From contig NZ_JHEG04000001.1 of NCBI RefSeq assembly GCF_000760695.4, positions 8,936,915-9,000,914 on the forward strand: DNA of 64,000 bases. Reading direction: 5' to 3'. The position numbers and the translations under genes were made by a program. Below the pieces are notes generated by a model. That model ran no database searches and had not been told where the DNA came from. It saw only the letters and a program-made list of their open reading frames with translations. Below, in pieces: positions 17,906 to 26,840 of the stretch. This stretch comes from Tolypothrix bouteillei VB521301. GTDB lineage: Bacteria; Cyanobacteriota; Cyanobacteriia; Cyanobacteriales; Nostocaceae. Numbering within the stretch: the stretch's first letter is position 1; the number at the start of each line of letters is the position of its first letter.

Positions 17906-19807
17906 TTAAAAAGTTTGACAGCGTTCTAAAGCAGCAGCACGTATATATCGATTAGCATCTTTAGCCAGATGTTGTAAAGTCTTTCGAGGTGTTTGAGGAT
18001 GTAGTGCAATTATATAGCGTTCGATCCATACTAAAGATTCAGCATTTTTTTGGAGAAAACTTGGCGAGACATTAGTATCTAATAAAGCCAGTAAGTAACC
18101 CAAAGAGTAGCTTTCTTTATGATAGATTTTGTCAATTAATCGTAAAAAATCTTCTTTTGTTAAATTGGGATTCATTAATATAGCGTAGCGAACCTTGTCA
18201 TCAGAATCTTCAGCTAATCTTTCTAAAATGTGTAATGGCGTTGTAGCTTCTCTAGCAACATTAAGACGAACTTCGGAGTCTGTACTTTTAGCTAGTATTT
18301 CTAAAATTTCAACGTTAACATTTCGATGTTGAACAAGAAGAATAAGTGTACAATGATCATTATTTCCACGCAAAGCGATTTTTTTCAATAATTCTGTAGG
18401 TGTACTGGGGTTACGTGCTAAACTAAAGTCATTACTACTGTTTTCTGCTAACATATCGAAGACACTAGTTGGAAGATTTGGATTACCAACTAAAGATAAA
18501 TTGACAAAATAACTATTTTGCTGGGCTAAATCTCTTAAGATTTTTTCAGGAGCATTAGGATTTTTAGCTACAGAACATTCTATCTCCCAATCATCATTAG
18601 CGAGTTTAGAAAGAATATTTTTAGGTGTGCTGGGATTTTTAGCTACATTAGCAACAATTCCTTTGTTAGAAGATTGAGCCAATTTTTCAAGAATATAAAT
18701 TGGTGTATTAGGATGTGTGGCAACAAAAAGTTGCCATTCATCATTCTTTTTTTGTGCCATTTTTTCCAAAAATTGACTGGGGATTTTAGCTCTTTTAAAA
18801 ACTTCGCGTTCGGGATAACTTGTAATAAGATTAATACAGTCTCGTCTTTTGATTAAATTATCCAAGATTTTACTTAATATTTCTTCTGGCAGATAAGGAT
18901 TTTCAAGCATTGCTGTTTTTATTTTAAAATGCTTGTCTTCCTCTGTTAACAATTGGGTTAAGGTATTAATATCGGTAGTAGTTCTCGCTAATGAAAGTTT
19001 TTCCTCAATAGCTAAAATTTTACGTTTTTTTCCTTGCTCTGGAAAACGAAAAAATTTTTCTAGAACTACACGATAAACATTTTTATATGTCAAATCTTCT
19101 GGCGAATCTTTGACTGTATTTTGAAATAAAATATCTATTTCGGATTTAAAAATTTTTGTCAAAAATTGCTTGTAACTGGTGTCAGTATAACGAGTTGAAA
19201 TAATATATTTCAGAACTTCTTCTTGCCATCCGTGCTTCAGTTCTTGCTCCCAATTTACATGAAAATCTATGTTTAATAAAATATCCCATGCATCATAATA
19301 TTCATTTTCTCGCCAAGAATGCTGATAGTAGGAATGTGATGGTTCATCAAATATTTCAAATAAGTTTACTAGGTAGTAGAGAGAAGTTTTAGGATTCATT
19401 AGCATTGATAAAGCAATTTTCCTATTGTTTTGTTTCGAGGCAAAATCAAATAAGAAACTTGGAATTTGCTCGTATTTTAAAAGTGTTACCAAAGTTTCAA
19501 TTGGAATGTCTTTGACGAAATTAGGATTTTCTAAAAATAAAATTTCTAAAATAGGATTCGATAAGAAATCTTCTGGAAATTCAAGTGCTAAGTTCCACAA
19601 AATATGGATAGGAGTATTTGGATTTTGTGCTAATGTCTTTCTAATATCTGGATGGAAATTATAATATAGTTGAGCTAATACTTGAGGTGGAGCATTAGGA
19701 TTTTGAGCAACGATCGCGGCTAAATTTGTATCCATTGCCGCTAATTCTTGTAGGCGATCGCCAGATGTATTTTTATTTGCTGCTTCTTCTATTAACTTTT
19801 TGTCCAT
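17906..19807 (-). CDS. Leucine-rich repeat variant (LRV) repeat protein
   Basis: The product is 633 residues and built mostly from LRV-type helical repeats of 24-26 residues, with the signature AxNPNxPxxhLxxLAxD. About a dozen copies are visible, such as AQNPNAPPQVLAQLYYN, ATHPNTPIYILEKLAQS, AKNPSTPKNILSKLAND and ARNPSTPTELLKKIALR. No catalytic domain or membrane segment is visible, so a soluble scaffold or protein-binding role is inferred. An irregular middle region (about 130-300) rich in Trp, Tyr and Lys separates two repeat blocks. Start ATG at 19807 (MDKKLIEEAA); the longer frame needs a TTG. Codon use is AT-rich relative to its neighbours. It stands alone. Confidence 0.8.
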   Translation of the reverse strand: MDKKLIEEAANKNTSGDRLQELAAMDTNLAAIVAQNPNAPPQVLAQLYYNFHPDIRKTLAQNPNTPIHILWNLALEFPEDFLSNPILEILFLENPNFVKDIPIETLVTLLKYEQIPSFLFDFASKQNNRKIALSMLMNPKTSLYYLVNLFEIFDEPSHSYYQHSWRENEYYDAWDILLNIDFHVNWEQELKHGWQEEVLKYIISTRYTDTSYKQFLTKIFKSEIDILFQNTVKDSPEDLTYKNVYRVVLEKFFRFPEQGKKRKILAIEEKLSLARTTTDINTLTQLLTEEDKHFKIKTAMLENPYLPEEILSKILDNLIKRRDCINLITSYPEREVFKRAKIPSQFLEKMAQKKNDEWQLFVATHPNTPIYILEKLAQSSNKGIVANVAKNPSTPKNILSKLANDDWEIECSVAKNPNAPEKILRDLAQQNSYFVNLSLVGNPNLPTSVFDMLAENSSNDFSLARNPSTPTELLKKIALRGNNDHCTLILLVQHRNVNVEILEILAKSTDSEVRLNVAREATTPLHILERLAEDSDDKVRYAILMNPNLTKEDFLRLIDKIYHKESYSLGYLLALLDTNVSPSFLQKNAESLVWIERYIIALHPQTPRKTLQHLAKDANRYIRAAALERCQTF

Positions 19808-20080
19808 ATTATTTTCCAAAAAATAGTTTTACTCATTACTACCTGCCTACTAAAATGTGAGGCTCTGCCTCAGGTTGCAGAGCGGGTGCAGGAGGCGGAG
19901 CCTCTTCTTAAGGTATCCCAGGCTGAGCTATCGGAACGAGTGATGCGAGGAGGCTCCCAGATCCCCAGCGTCTCAAAGAAGTCGGAGAGCGGAGCAAACT
20001 TAGCCGTCAAATTTTTTCTTCTTTCCGGAGGTAGAGACAGACGAGGGGGATATAGAGATGGTAGATGCACCCTAATTGCC

Positions 20081-20109
20081 GCCCTCAGTCTGTGGCTGAG
20101 GGCTTTTTT
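20081..20109 (+). terminator. Strong Rho-independent terminator with no gene assigned
   Basis: Stem GCCCTCAGTC-TGT-GGCTGAGGGC (10 bp with one T-G pair) at 20081-20103 is followed by TTTTTT. It works only on the plus strand. No plus-strand gene lies between it and 17820, apart from the 300-bp spacer after the LRV gene start, so it may end a small RNA transcribed from roughly 19.85-20.08 kb. Confidence 0.7.
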
Positions 20110-20734
20110 ATCGGAAAATTTGAGGCAATAAACTTGGAGCCATCAACAAAGCATAAAAAATAAATCCAAAGAATAAAGTTGTTAAAACAGTAAAAATATA
20201 ACCAAGGCACATTAATAAACCATCAGATTCTATCGTAGCTACTGCAAGCAGCAATATTCCAACGGTGGGAATGGGATTGGTGAAAGGAATTGGTGAAATC
20301 AGTAGAAGAATTAACCAAGAAATACAAAGTCCGTTGATTCTCCAAATAAAAGGATGGTTTGCAATTGTTGCCATCCTGGGACGGGTGATTTTTTCTAACA
20401 ATCTAGTGACTCGTCTCAAGTTTTGTAGAAGTATTTCAACAAAAGCCCGAGGGAATTTATACTGAGCTATTTTTTGCGGTAGCCAAGGCGATCGCCTTCC
20501 CAAAGCCATCTGTACTGATAGTATTAAACCAGCACCACCAAAGGGACCTGTTAAACCGGGTGGGATGGGAAATAGGAAAGGCAGTACCAATAATACAATC
20601 ACCAGGCAAAATCCTCGCTCTGAGGTTTCAGCCAATATATCCCCAAGGCTAAGTGGCTGTTCGGATAGCCTTTGCAGCAGGGACTTAATATCTTGAGAGA
20701 ATTTGAGGTGCATTGAGCGTGCGTGAATGGTCAC
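20108..20734 (-). CDS. ExoD-family membrane protein
   Basis: The product is 208 residues, of the exopolysaccharide-synthesis ExoD family (DUF-like, first described in Sinorhizobium). It has about four hydrophobic helices. Family landmarks are LSLGDILAETSERGFCLVIVLLVLPFLFP, PPGLTGPFGGAGLILSVQMALGRRSPWLPQ and the INGLCISWLILLLISPIPFTNPIPTVGILLLA region. The GTG start at 20734 overlaps the stop of the upstream lipid-kinase gene as GTGA, indicating translational coupling; an ATG seven codons in (20713) is the alternative. The molecular function of the family is unknown. Confidence 0.8.
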   Translation of the reverse strand: MTIHARSMHLKFSQDIKSLLQRLSEQPLSLGDILAETSERGFCLVIVLLVLPFLFPIPPGLTGPFGGAGLILSVQMALGRRSPWLPQKIAQYKFPRAFVEILLQNLRRVTRLLEKITRPRMATIANHPFIWRINGLCISWLILLLISPIPFTNPIPTVGILLLAVATIESDGLLMCLGYIFTVLTTLFFGFIFYALLMAPSLLPQIFR

Positions 20735-21618
20735 TGGTCACTAGTCTCTGATGGAACAAATACACTTAAAGATTGGGGAAGAACGCGGAATTGAGCGGGA
20801 GTATATGTTGTTATTTCACCATCAGTATTGATAGGGCGTGGTTTTCGAGTATACACTTCAATGTGTTCGCCTGAAAGAGAACGAACACCAGACCAATGAA
20901 TGTGCCGTCCTTGCCGCATTGTAGGTATGATAGGAATTATTTGCCACCAGTGTCGAATCTCCAAACTGTACAAATCCAATCTTCGATCGTCAATTGAGGC
21001 ATCATGAACCACTGCCATACCGCCGCCGTAATAGCGACCGTTACCTACAGCAATTTGTACCGTTTTCACTTGAATTGATTGACCATCGATCCGAATTTCT
21101 GCACTAAAAGGTCGCGATTCCCAAATGACTTTTACTGCAGCGATCGCATAGGCAAATATTCCCCAACGCTGCTTGGCTTCTTTCGTTAGTTTCTCGGTAA
21201 TTTGTACGCTCAATCCCAAGCTAGCAACGTTAAAAAAGTGCTTGCCATTCACTTCACCTAAATCAATGCGTGCAATTTCTCCTTTGCCAATAACTTTGCA
21301 AGCCTCAGGTATAGAGTTGGGAATTTTCAAAGTTCTAGCTAAATCGTTAGCAGTTCCTAGAGGCAAAATTCCCAGTGGTAAACGAGTCTCAACCAAAGCA
21401 TCTACCGCAGCATTGAGGGTTCCATCACCACCACCAATAATGATTAAATCAACTTCTTGCTGGTAGCGAAGAATCATTTCATAGAGATCTTGTGGTTTTT
21501 GGGTAGTTTCTTGAATCAAAACCAAACCCAATTCTTCAAGACAACGAATCGCTTCTGGTAAGCGTTTTTCTCCCTTACGGGCTTGGCTATTAACTAACAG
21601 CAGTGCGCGGTTTTTCAT
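20731..21618 (-). CDS. YegS/DgkB-type lipid kinase
   Basis: Diacylglycerol-kinase-fold protein of 295 residues that likely phosphorylates a lipid such as diacylglycerol or a related amphiphile. Motifs: LLLVNSQARKGEKRL (start), the nucleotide-binding IIIGGGDGTLNAAVDAL, LPLGILPLGTANDLARTLKIP, and the C-terminal IDGQSIQVKTVQIAVGNGRYYGGGM and NTDGEITTYTP. Length and motifs match YegS/Rv2252/BmrU family kinases. It overlaps the exoD-like gene by four bases, so the pair forms an operon. Start ATG at 21618. The physiological lipid cannot be deduced. Confidence 0.9.
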   Translation of the reverse strand: MKNRALLLVNSQARKGEKRLPEAIRCLEELGLVLIQETTQKPQDLYEMILRYQQEVDLIIIGGGDGTLNAAVDALVETRLPLGILPLGTANDLARTLKIPNSIPEACKVIGKGEIARIDLGEVNGKHFFNVASLGLSVQITEKLTKEAKQRWGIFAYAIAAVKVIWESRPFSAEIRIDGQSIQVKTVQIAVGNGRYYGGGMAVVHDASIDDRRLDLYSLEIRHWWQIIPIIPTMRQGRHIHWSGVRSLSGEHIEVYTRKPRPINTDGEITTYTPAQFRVLPQSLSVFVPSETSDQ

Positions 21619-21750
21619 TGGGCGGTTGTAACTGGGTCCATAACTAAAATATATTTCTTGTGGTTGGTAATGCCTACCCTACTCATATTTCCATCAATAT
21701 TACTTAATCTTTTTTATTGGGTTGTGCATACAACAGCAAAGATTAATTCA

Positions 21751-22095
21751 CTATAAATTTTCAACTCTCAATCCAAAATAGGTTAAAACTAATTCATCTG
21801 AACCGCTATTTACCACTTCATGAAATTCTCCCGGTTCAACAGCAACACAACTTCCCGGAACAAGAGGGTATTCTCGCTCGCTAATGCGAATGAATCCAGA
21901 ACCGGATTCCACAAAGAATACCTCACACATATCCTTATGGGCGTGGGCTGGTGCTGTTTGTCCGGGAGCAAAACGGGATTGAGAAAAGTTGGTAAGGTGA
22001 GGCAAATCGCCATTACGCAGCATCACCTTTTTCTTAATTTTAGGATTGTGGGAAACGGGTTCTTCTGGTAAGTCATTGAGAGAGGTAAATTTCAT
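21751..22095 (-). CDS. Small cupin-domain protein
   Basis: A single-domain cupin of 114 residues. Cupin motif 1 reads PGQTAPAHAHKDMCEVFFVESGSG (two His and a Glu as metal ligands), and motif 2 reads PGSCVAVEPGEFHEVVN (His). These are the residues that bind a divalent metal in active cupins, so enzymatic or binding activity is possible. The ATG overlaps the TGA of the upstream PlsY/PEP-synthase-like fusion gene by four bases (ATGA), indicating translational coupling. Substrate unknown. Confidence 0.85.
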   Translation of the reverse strand: MKFTSLNDLPEEPVSHNPKIKKKVMLRNGDLPHLTNFSQSRFAPGQTAPAHAHKDMCEVFFVESGSGFIRISEREYPLVPGSCVAVEPGEFHEVVNSGSDELVLTYFGLRVENL

Positions 22096-24980
22096 TCGGG
22101 TTCTTGTTCGGGTCTCAAATCATTGGATATCTCTACAATACCCCTATATCCATCCATCCTTACCCTCTGACCATCTTGCAATATCCATGTAGCACTTTTA
22201 ACATCCATAATTGCGGGAATTCCATATTCACGAGCAATGATAGCGCCGTGAGAAAGCCTTCCCCCTGCCTCAGCAATCAATCCACCCGCTCTCACTAACA
22301 AAGGAGCCCATCCAGAATCAGTATAAGGAACTACCAGAATAGTATCCTTATCGACATCTAAGCTAGCTTGTAAGCTTCGCAACACCTTTACCCTTCCTTC
22401 GACTTGTCCGGGACTAGCAGGAATACCTTGCAGGACTTGATCGGGCAAAGCGATCGCACTTCGGAACGGAAATTTGGGGGGGTCGTTACCGTAAACTAAC
22501 AAAGGCACTGGCTCTAACTGACTGTCGCAGTCAAGTTCGTTTCTTCTTAATTTCACCAAATCGTGTAATCTATCCACAAAATCTGGCTCAAAACCTTCCA
22601 CGAGACGCCGTATTTCTTCAAAATCCAAGAAAAATATATCTCCTGGTTCTTCCAGCAAACCGGATTTCAACCACATTTGTTCTAAGGTAACAAAACACCA
22701 ACGCAATTCAGCTAAAAGTCGGGAGTATACCTCGGTCACTCGCCCCTTTAAATCGACACGGCTTTGTACAATACCTCTTTTTTTCTTGCCTTTTTGTTTG
22801 GCTGGTACTGGTTCGCTCAGCTGCATGAACTGCACGAACAAGTTCCTGACTGGCGATGGATCTTCCCGCCAAGTGGGGATAGCAATATCAGTTCCGACTT
22901 CACTTAAGTAACCGTATTGACTTAGCAAATGCTCAAATTGTGAGAGAATTTCTTGTCCTTCAGGCGTCTGCTCTAACTCCTCAAATGCCTTATCTGGATT
23001 GAGATCGGGTATTATTCTGCGGGAGGAAGCAGCTAATTCTTGGAGACTTCGCAACGCCGCTATTTCTGGAGTTTTGCTATTGTCAAGTTCCTCATCTTTT
23101 ACTCGAAACATTGCTTGCCGCAATGCCGCACTCAAAGGAGCCATAATACTATAGTAAGTCGCACGGCGAAGCAATTCCAAAATCTCTTCTATTCTGGCGA
23201 CTAACTTCACCGGGTCGAGATCTTCTACTGACTCCTGGCTTAACTGAGACAAAGCAGGAGCAAACCACTTGCGGTTGTCCCATTGAAAATCCATTTTTAA
23301 ACAGATTTCTCGCCAAACTAACCGTAACAATCCAGGCAAATTGCGTAAAGTTGTCTCTACCGGGGGCTTACTCATTTTTGCTCCCCGTGTTAGAAACTCT
23401 AGACTTTCGGGAGGTAAACCCATACGCTGGAATATGTCTCCCAACAACGAAGCGTTAAAGTAAGCTCTGGAGTAGTGTAAAGTTGCTGTTTTGTTAAAAT
23501 CCAACCCTACAGAACGTTCGCCCAGAACCAAAGCAAAAATTCCTCCCCAAACACCACAAGTTAACGGACGATTGATCGACCAAGTGAGCGGACGAATCAG
23601 TCCTGGAATAACTTCTGCTGCAATTTTCCGAGTCCAAATCGGTAGCAGTGTTGTTATTGGGCGTGCTTGTAACACCCACAGAGTTTTACCGTCAAAAGTC
23701 CATTCTATGTCTTGAGGAATTCCGTGGTAACGCAACTCAATGCGCCGACATAGATATGCAACTTGCTTGATTAAAGCAGGTGGGATGCTTCCTTGACCTT
23801 CTAGTTCTATCGAACTGAGGTTGTCTGTATCCGCAATATATGCACGATATTGTTCTGGCGTAGTTCGTCCGGAAACTACCTGAGTTGCATTTCCCGGTAA
23901 TGCTTCGATGACAACAGCATCACCTTGCTTGGTAATGGGATCGCGGGTAAAAGCAACTCCAGAGTAGACTCCCTGTACCTGTTGCTGAACAAGAACTGCC
24001 ATTGCTCCATCATAGACTCCGCGATCGCTGCGGTATTGTACTGCTGATGAACTATTGTAGGAAGCTTGACAGCGTGCGATCGCATCGCTCAATTCCTTCT
24101 TTGTCGTCACATTCAACACCGTGACATACTGACCTGCAGCCGAAGCCTGTTCCGTATCCTCTCCTATAGCTGAGGAACGAACGACAAGGGGAAATAAACG
24201 CGATGGCTGAAGCAATTCTATTAATGGTGAGGGATCGTCATAAGGAGCCAGTACCCATCCCTTTGGAACTTGATAACCCCAACGCTTCACTTCTGCAAGT
24301 CTGGCTGCTTTTTGTCCGACAACACTAGCATCTAGATCGTCATCCAGGGTCAGAGTATCTTGTTCGCCACGGAAAAATTTAAATGCTGCTTGCGTGTCCG
24401 GTTGCGCCCGTTCAACGGGTAAGTCCAAATCATCAGGCATTTGTTTGTAAATCCAACCCAGTAAAGCCGCTAATGCAACCGCAGCTAAAACGTGGGATGG
24501 GTCTTCGCTATGCAAAATCCCCACAAGCAGTGGAAACAAAATTAAAATCCCGAATTTTGCCAGTTGTCTGGAGCGGACAATCGTAAAACTAACGCTAGCT
24601 AGCAAAAGTACAAATGTTGCCGCTAGAGGATCGTGTACGGCAAATCCCCAAACCACATTTGTCGTACCTGCGCCTCGACCTGCTATATATCGCCCTAATA
24701 CCAAGGCAATTAAAGCAACGAGTTCCCACGCCGATCCATCTTTGAAAATAACACGGGCAAGTAAGACAGCTGCAATACCTTTAAGCGCTTCTGATACGAC
24801 TGCCAGCACTCCTACCAAGGTACCACCGTGGTAAAAGGCAGATGAGACACCAATGTTCCCTGTCCCCAATTGTGCTATCTTCCGCTTAGCTAGGGCTTGG
24901 GTAATCCAGGCAATAAGCGGTAGCGCACCCAGGAGGGGACAGATAATACAAATAATTACAATACCCCAAAGTTCTAGCAT
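22092..24980 (-). CDS. PlsY-like acyltransferase domain fused to PEP-synthase/PPDK-like domains
   Basis: The product is 962 residues with an unusual domain order. Residues 1 to about 195 are hydrophobic with the pattern of the PlsY glycerol-3-phosphate acyltransferase (LGALPLIAWITQALAKRKIAQLGTGNIGVSSAFYHGG, GRGAGTTNVVWG). Residues about 215-450 match the pyruvate/PEP ATP-binding (ATP-grasp) domain: VGQKAARLAEVKRWGYQVPKGWVL, VVRSSAIGEDTEQASAAGQ, YSGVAFTRDP, DIEWTFDGKTLWVLQARP. A helical middle follows, and residues about 865-955 form the swivelling phospho-His domain with H911 in GGRLSHGAIIAREYGIPAIM. The PEP/pyruvate TIM-barrel domain is absent. Such His-swivel proteins without the barrel can phosphorylate other substrates. 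The combination suggests a membrane-tethered phosphotransferase acting on lipid precursors; this is inference. Confidence 0.85.
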   Translation of the reverse strand: MLELWGIVIICIICPLLGALPLIAWITQALAKRKIAQLGTGNIGVSSAFYHGGTLVGVLAVVSEALKGIAAVLLARVIFKDGSAWELVALIALVLGRYIAGRGAGTTNVVWGFAVHDPLAATFVLLLASVSFTIVRSRQLAKFGILILFPLLVGILHSEDPSHVLAAVALAALLGWIYKQMPDDLDLPVERAQPDTQAAFKFFRGEQDTLTLDDDLDASVVGQKAARLAEVKRWGYQVPKGWVLAPYDDPSPLIELLQPSRLFPLVVRSSAIGEDTEQASAAGQYVTVLNVTTKKELSDAIARCQASYNSSSAVQYRSDRGVYDGAMAVLVQQQVQGVYSGVAFTRDPITKQGDAVVIEALPGNATQVVSGRTTPEQYRAYIADTDNLSSIELEGQGSIPPALIKQVAYLCRRIELRYHGIPQDIEWTFDGKTLWVLQARPITTLLPIWTRKIAAEVIPGLIRPLTWSINRPLTCGVWGGIFALVLGERSVGLDFNKTATLHYSRAYFNASLLGDIFQRMGLPPESLEFLTRGAKMSKPPVETTLRNLPGLLRLVWREICLKMDFQWDNRKWFAPALSQLSQESVEDLDPVKLVARIEEILELLRRATYYSIMAPLSAALRQAMFRVKDEELDNSKTPEIAALRSLQELAASSRRIIPDLNPDKAFEELEQTPEGQEILSQFEHLLSQYGYLSEVGTDIAIPTWREDPSPVRNLFVQFMQLSEPVPAKQKGKKKRGIVQSRVDLKGRVTEVYSRLLAELRWCFVTLEQMWLKSGLLEEPGDIFFLDFEEIRRLVEGFEPDFVDRLHDLVKLRRNELDCDSQLEPVPLLVYGNDPPKFPFRSAIALPDQVLQGIPASPGQVEGRVKVLRSLQASLDVDKDTILVVPYTDSGWAPLLVRAGGLIAEAGGRLSHGAIIAREYGIPAIMDVKSATWILQDGQRVRMDGYRGIVEISNDLRPEQEPE

Positions 24981-25132
24981 TTTTGATTTTGATTTTAGAT
25001 TTATTGTTAATCCAAAATCTAAAATCTGAAATCTAAAATTTTCCTTAAATTATAAAATAACAAGACTTGCGATCGCACTTTCACCCAATAGCCCAGTTAG
25101 GTCTTGGGTAAGCGATAAGACTTAAGCTCCCA

Positions 25133-25189
25133 GTCATCCCGAACTTAACAACTGCGATTGAAAACAGCTAGGAGTCGGTTCGAGATGAC
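25133..25189. repeat. Imperfect inverted repeat downstream of the small membrane-protein gene
   Basis: GTCATCCCGAAC (25133-25144) pairs with GTTCGAGATGAC (25178-25189) through 12 positions with one wobble, enclosing a 33-base loop. It lies just downstream of the minus-strand 46-residue gene. It might help end or stabilise that transcript. No T-run follows on either strand. Confidence 0.4.
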
Positions 25190-25240
25190 CTCTTTAGGAT
25201 AACTTAGCGTCTCAATGGCTGAGAGTCCGCTAATCAAACA

Positions 25241-25381
25241 TTAGTGGACTGCGTAGGCAGCTTGTAGCGCCCAAATGATGAGTGCTGCAATCGCTCCCAG
25301 AAGTACCACGGAGAAGGTGGTGACTAGTCTTGGGGAGTCAGCGCCATCAAATTTCATGATTCCTCGATTTAAGTCGGACAT
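25241..25381 (-). CDS. Small single-helix membrane protein (46 aa), unknown function
   Basis: I translated this frame by hand. The product begins MSDLNRGIMKFDGADSPRLV, continues with a single transmembrane helix (VVLLGAIAALIIWALQ) and ends AAYAVH. The N-terminus is polar and would face the cytosol. Size, one helix and absence of a signal resemble the low-molecular-mass subunits of photosynthetic or NDH complexes, but I cannot match it to a named subunit. Start ATG at 25381. No gene is close on the same strand except the PlsY fusion about 260 bp downstream. Confidence 0.65.
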   Translation of the reverse strand: MSDLNRGIMKFDGADSPRLVTTFSVVLLGAIAALIIWALQAAYAVH

Positions 25382-25634
25382 AGCTTTATCAGCCTACTCC
25401 ATAGAACTCGATCAAGTCGATTGTAGTCGTTGGGTTCGCATTTTCTGCAAACTTTCTGCTAATTATTATGATTCAACTTTGATAGTGTTGACATCGACAT
25501 AATTACTTATACCAAAAGGTATGGCATCTTCTTTTATACAGGATGATACTTGGTACTTTTTACAGAAAATAGTGTAAGTTGGAACTCTTTCTATCAAATT
25601 TTTATTTACAAAAATTTACTAGAGGTCTGTAGTA

Positions 25635-26600
25635 GTGAAAGCTTTTCTCGTTGTCAGTGTGGTAATTGTTATTGGATTATTTGTTGTTCTGGAGGTGGGA
25701 TTGCGCTGGTTGTTTGGTTTTGGCAATCCCCTCACCTACATTACAGATGAGAAAATTGGCTATTTATTAGCCCCCAACCAGCGTACCAAGCGCTTTGGCA
25801 ATCGTATCGAAATTAATGAGTATTCTATGCGAGGCGCACCAGTAAAAACATCTATTTCATCTTCTACCTTACGAATACTCCTGTTGGGTGATTCTATTGT
25901 TAACGGAGGGTGGTGGACTGACCAGGATAAGACTATTTCTAGCTTAATGAGTTATTCTCTCCCACCAGTTATTCCCAGCCGTTTTTCACAAGTAGAAGTA
26001 CTTAATGCTTCTGCTAACTCTTGGGGTCCCCGAAATGAATTGGCTTACTTGCACAAGTTTGGGAATTTTAACGCTCAAGTTGTGGTGTTGGTCATTAACA
26101 CAGATGACTTGTTCGCAACGGCTCCGACTTCGTTACCAGTCGGACGCGATCGCAACTATCCAGAGCGAAAACCACCTTTTGCTATGGCGGAATTCTTGAA
26201 CCGTTATGTGTTAAAACCAAAACCCATTCCAGAGTTGGAGGCTTTGCAGAAAGAAGGCGGCGATCGAGTCGGTATGAATTTGGATGCTATTGGTAAAATT
26301 CAAGCATTTGCACTACAAGGGAAGAGTCGATTTCTACTCGTGATGACTCCTCTGCTTCGTGAAATCGGTCAGCCGGGACCGAGAGATTATGAAATTAAGT
26401 CACGCGATCGCCTTAATGAGTTTTGTCGAGTACAAAACATAACTTACATAGATTTTCTGCCCGTGTTTAATTCTACTCAATCTCCTAAAGCATTGTATCA
26501 CGACCACATTCACTTAAATTTACAGGGAAATCAACTCGTAAGTCAAACCATCGAAAAGACTCTTATTGAGATGTTGAGTTATGAAACATTAATAAAATAA
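25635..26600 (+). CDS. SGNH/GDSL-type hydrolase with N-terminal membrane anchor
   Basis: Predicted lipid- or polysaccharide-directed esterase of 321 residues. An N-terminal hydrophobic helix (about 3-30) acts as signal anchor. Block I is ILLLGDSIVNGG with nucleophile Ser87; block V is DHIHLNLQGNQL with Asp290 and His293 as the DxxH pair. The middle has NASANSWGPRNELAYL, in the place of the block II Gly and block III Asn. These residues indicate an active SGNH fold, perhaps an O-acetyl esterase acting on envelope glycans. The start is a GTG at 25635; no Shine-Dalgarno stands out apart from AGAGG 10 bases upstream. No operon partners are visible. Confidence 0.8.
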   Translation: MKAFLVVSVVIVIGLFVVLEVGLRWLFGFGNPLTYITDEKIGYLLAPNQRTKRFGNRIEINEYSMRGAPVKTSISSSTLRILLLGDSIVNGGWWTDQDKTISSLMSYSLPPVIPSRFSQVEVLNASANSWGPRNELAYLHKFGNFNAQVVVLVINTDDLFATAPTSLPVGRDRNYPERKPPFAMAEFLNRYVLKPKPIPELEALQKEGGDRVGMNLDAIGKIQAFALQGKSRFLLVMTPLLREIGQPGPRDYEIKSRDRLNEFCRVQNITYIDFLPVFNSTQSPKALYHDHIHLNLQGNQLVSQTIEKTLIEMLSYETLIK

Positions 26601-26840
26601 TTGTATCTGAATTATGAACTTATTTTAATGAACCAGAAAACGCAGACCTGTAGCGCTGACTCACCAGTAGAGAAGGCAAGTATACTTCCATTAAGTAAAT
26701 GCTCCAAAAGCAAAAAAATCTAGCAGAATAAATAATACTGTAAGTACTTTCTGAGAAGTCAAGTTGCTAGCAGCTAAGCAAATTATATCGAGTGTGGTTT
26801 AAGAGAGGATTCCTTCATTCACAATTGCGAGGCAGACGAT

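Noticed and set aside
25133..25189. Segment CATCCCGAACTTAACAACTG resembling part of 5S rRNA
   Set aside because: The similarity covers only a few bases; the rest of the 5S sequence and its helices are missing, so it is treated as an inverted repeat.
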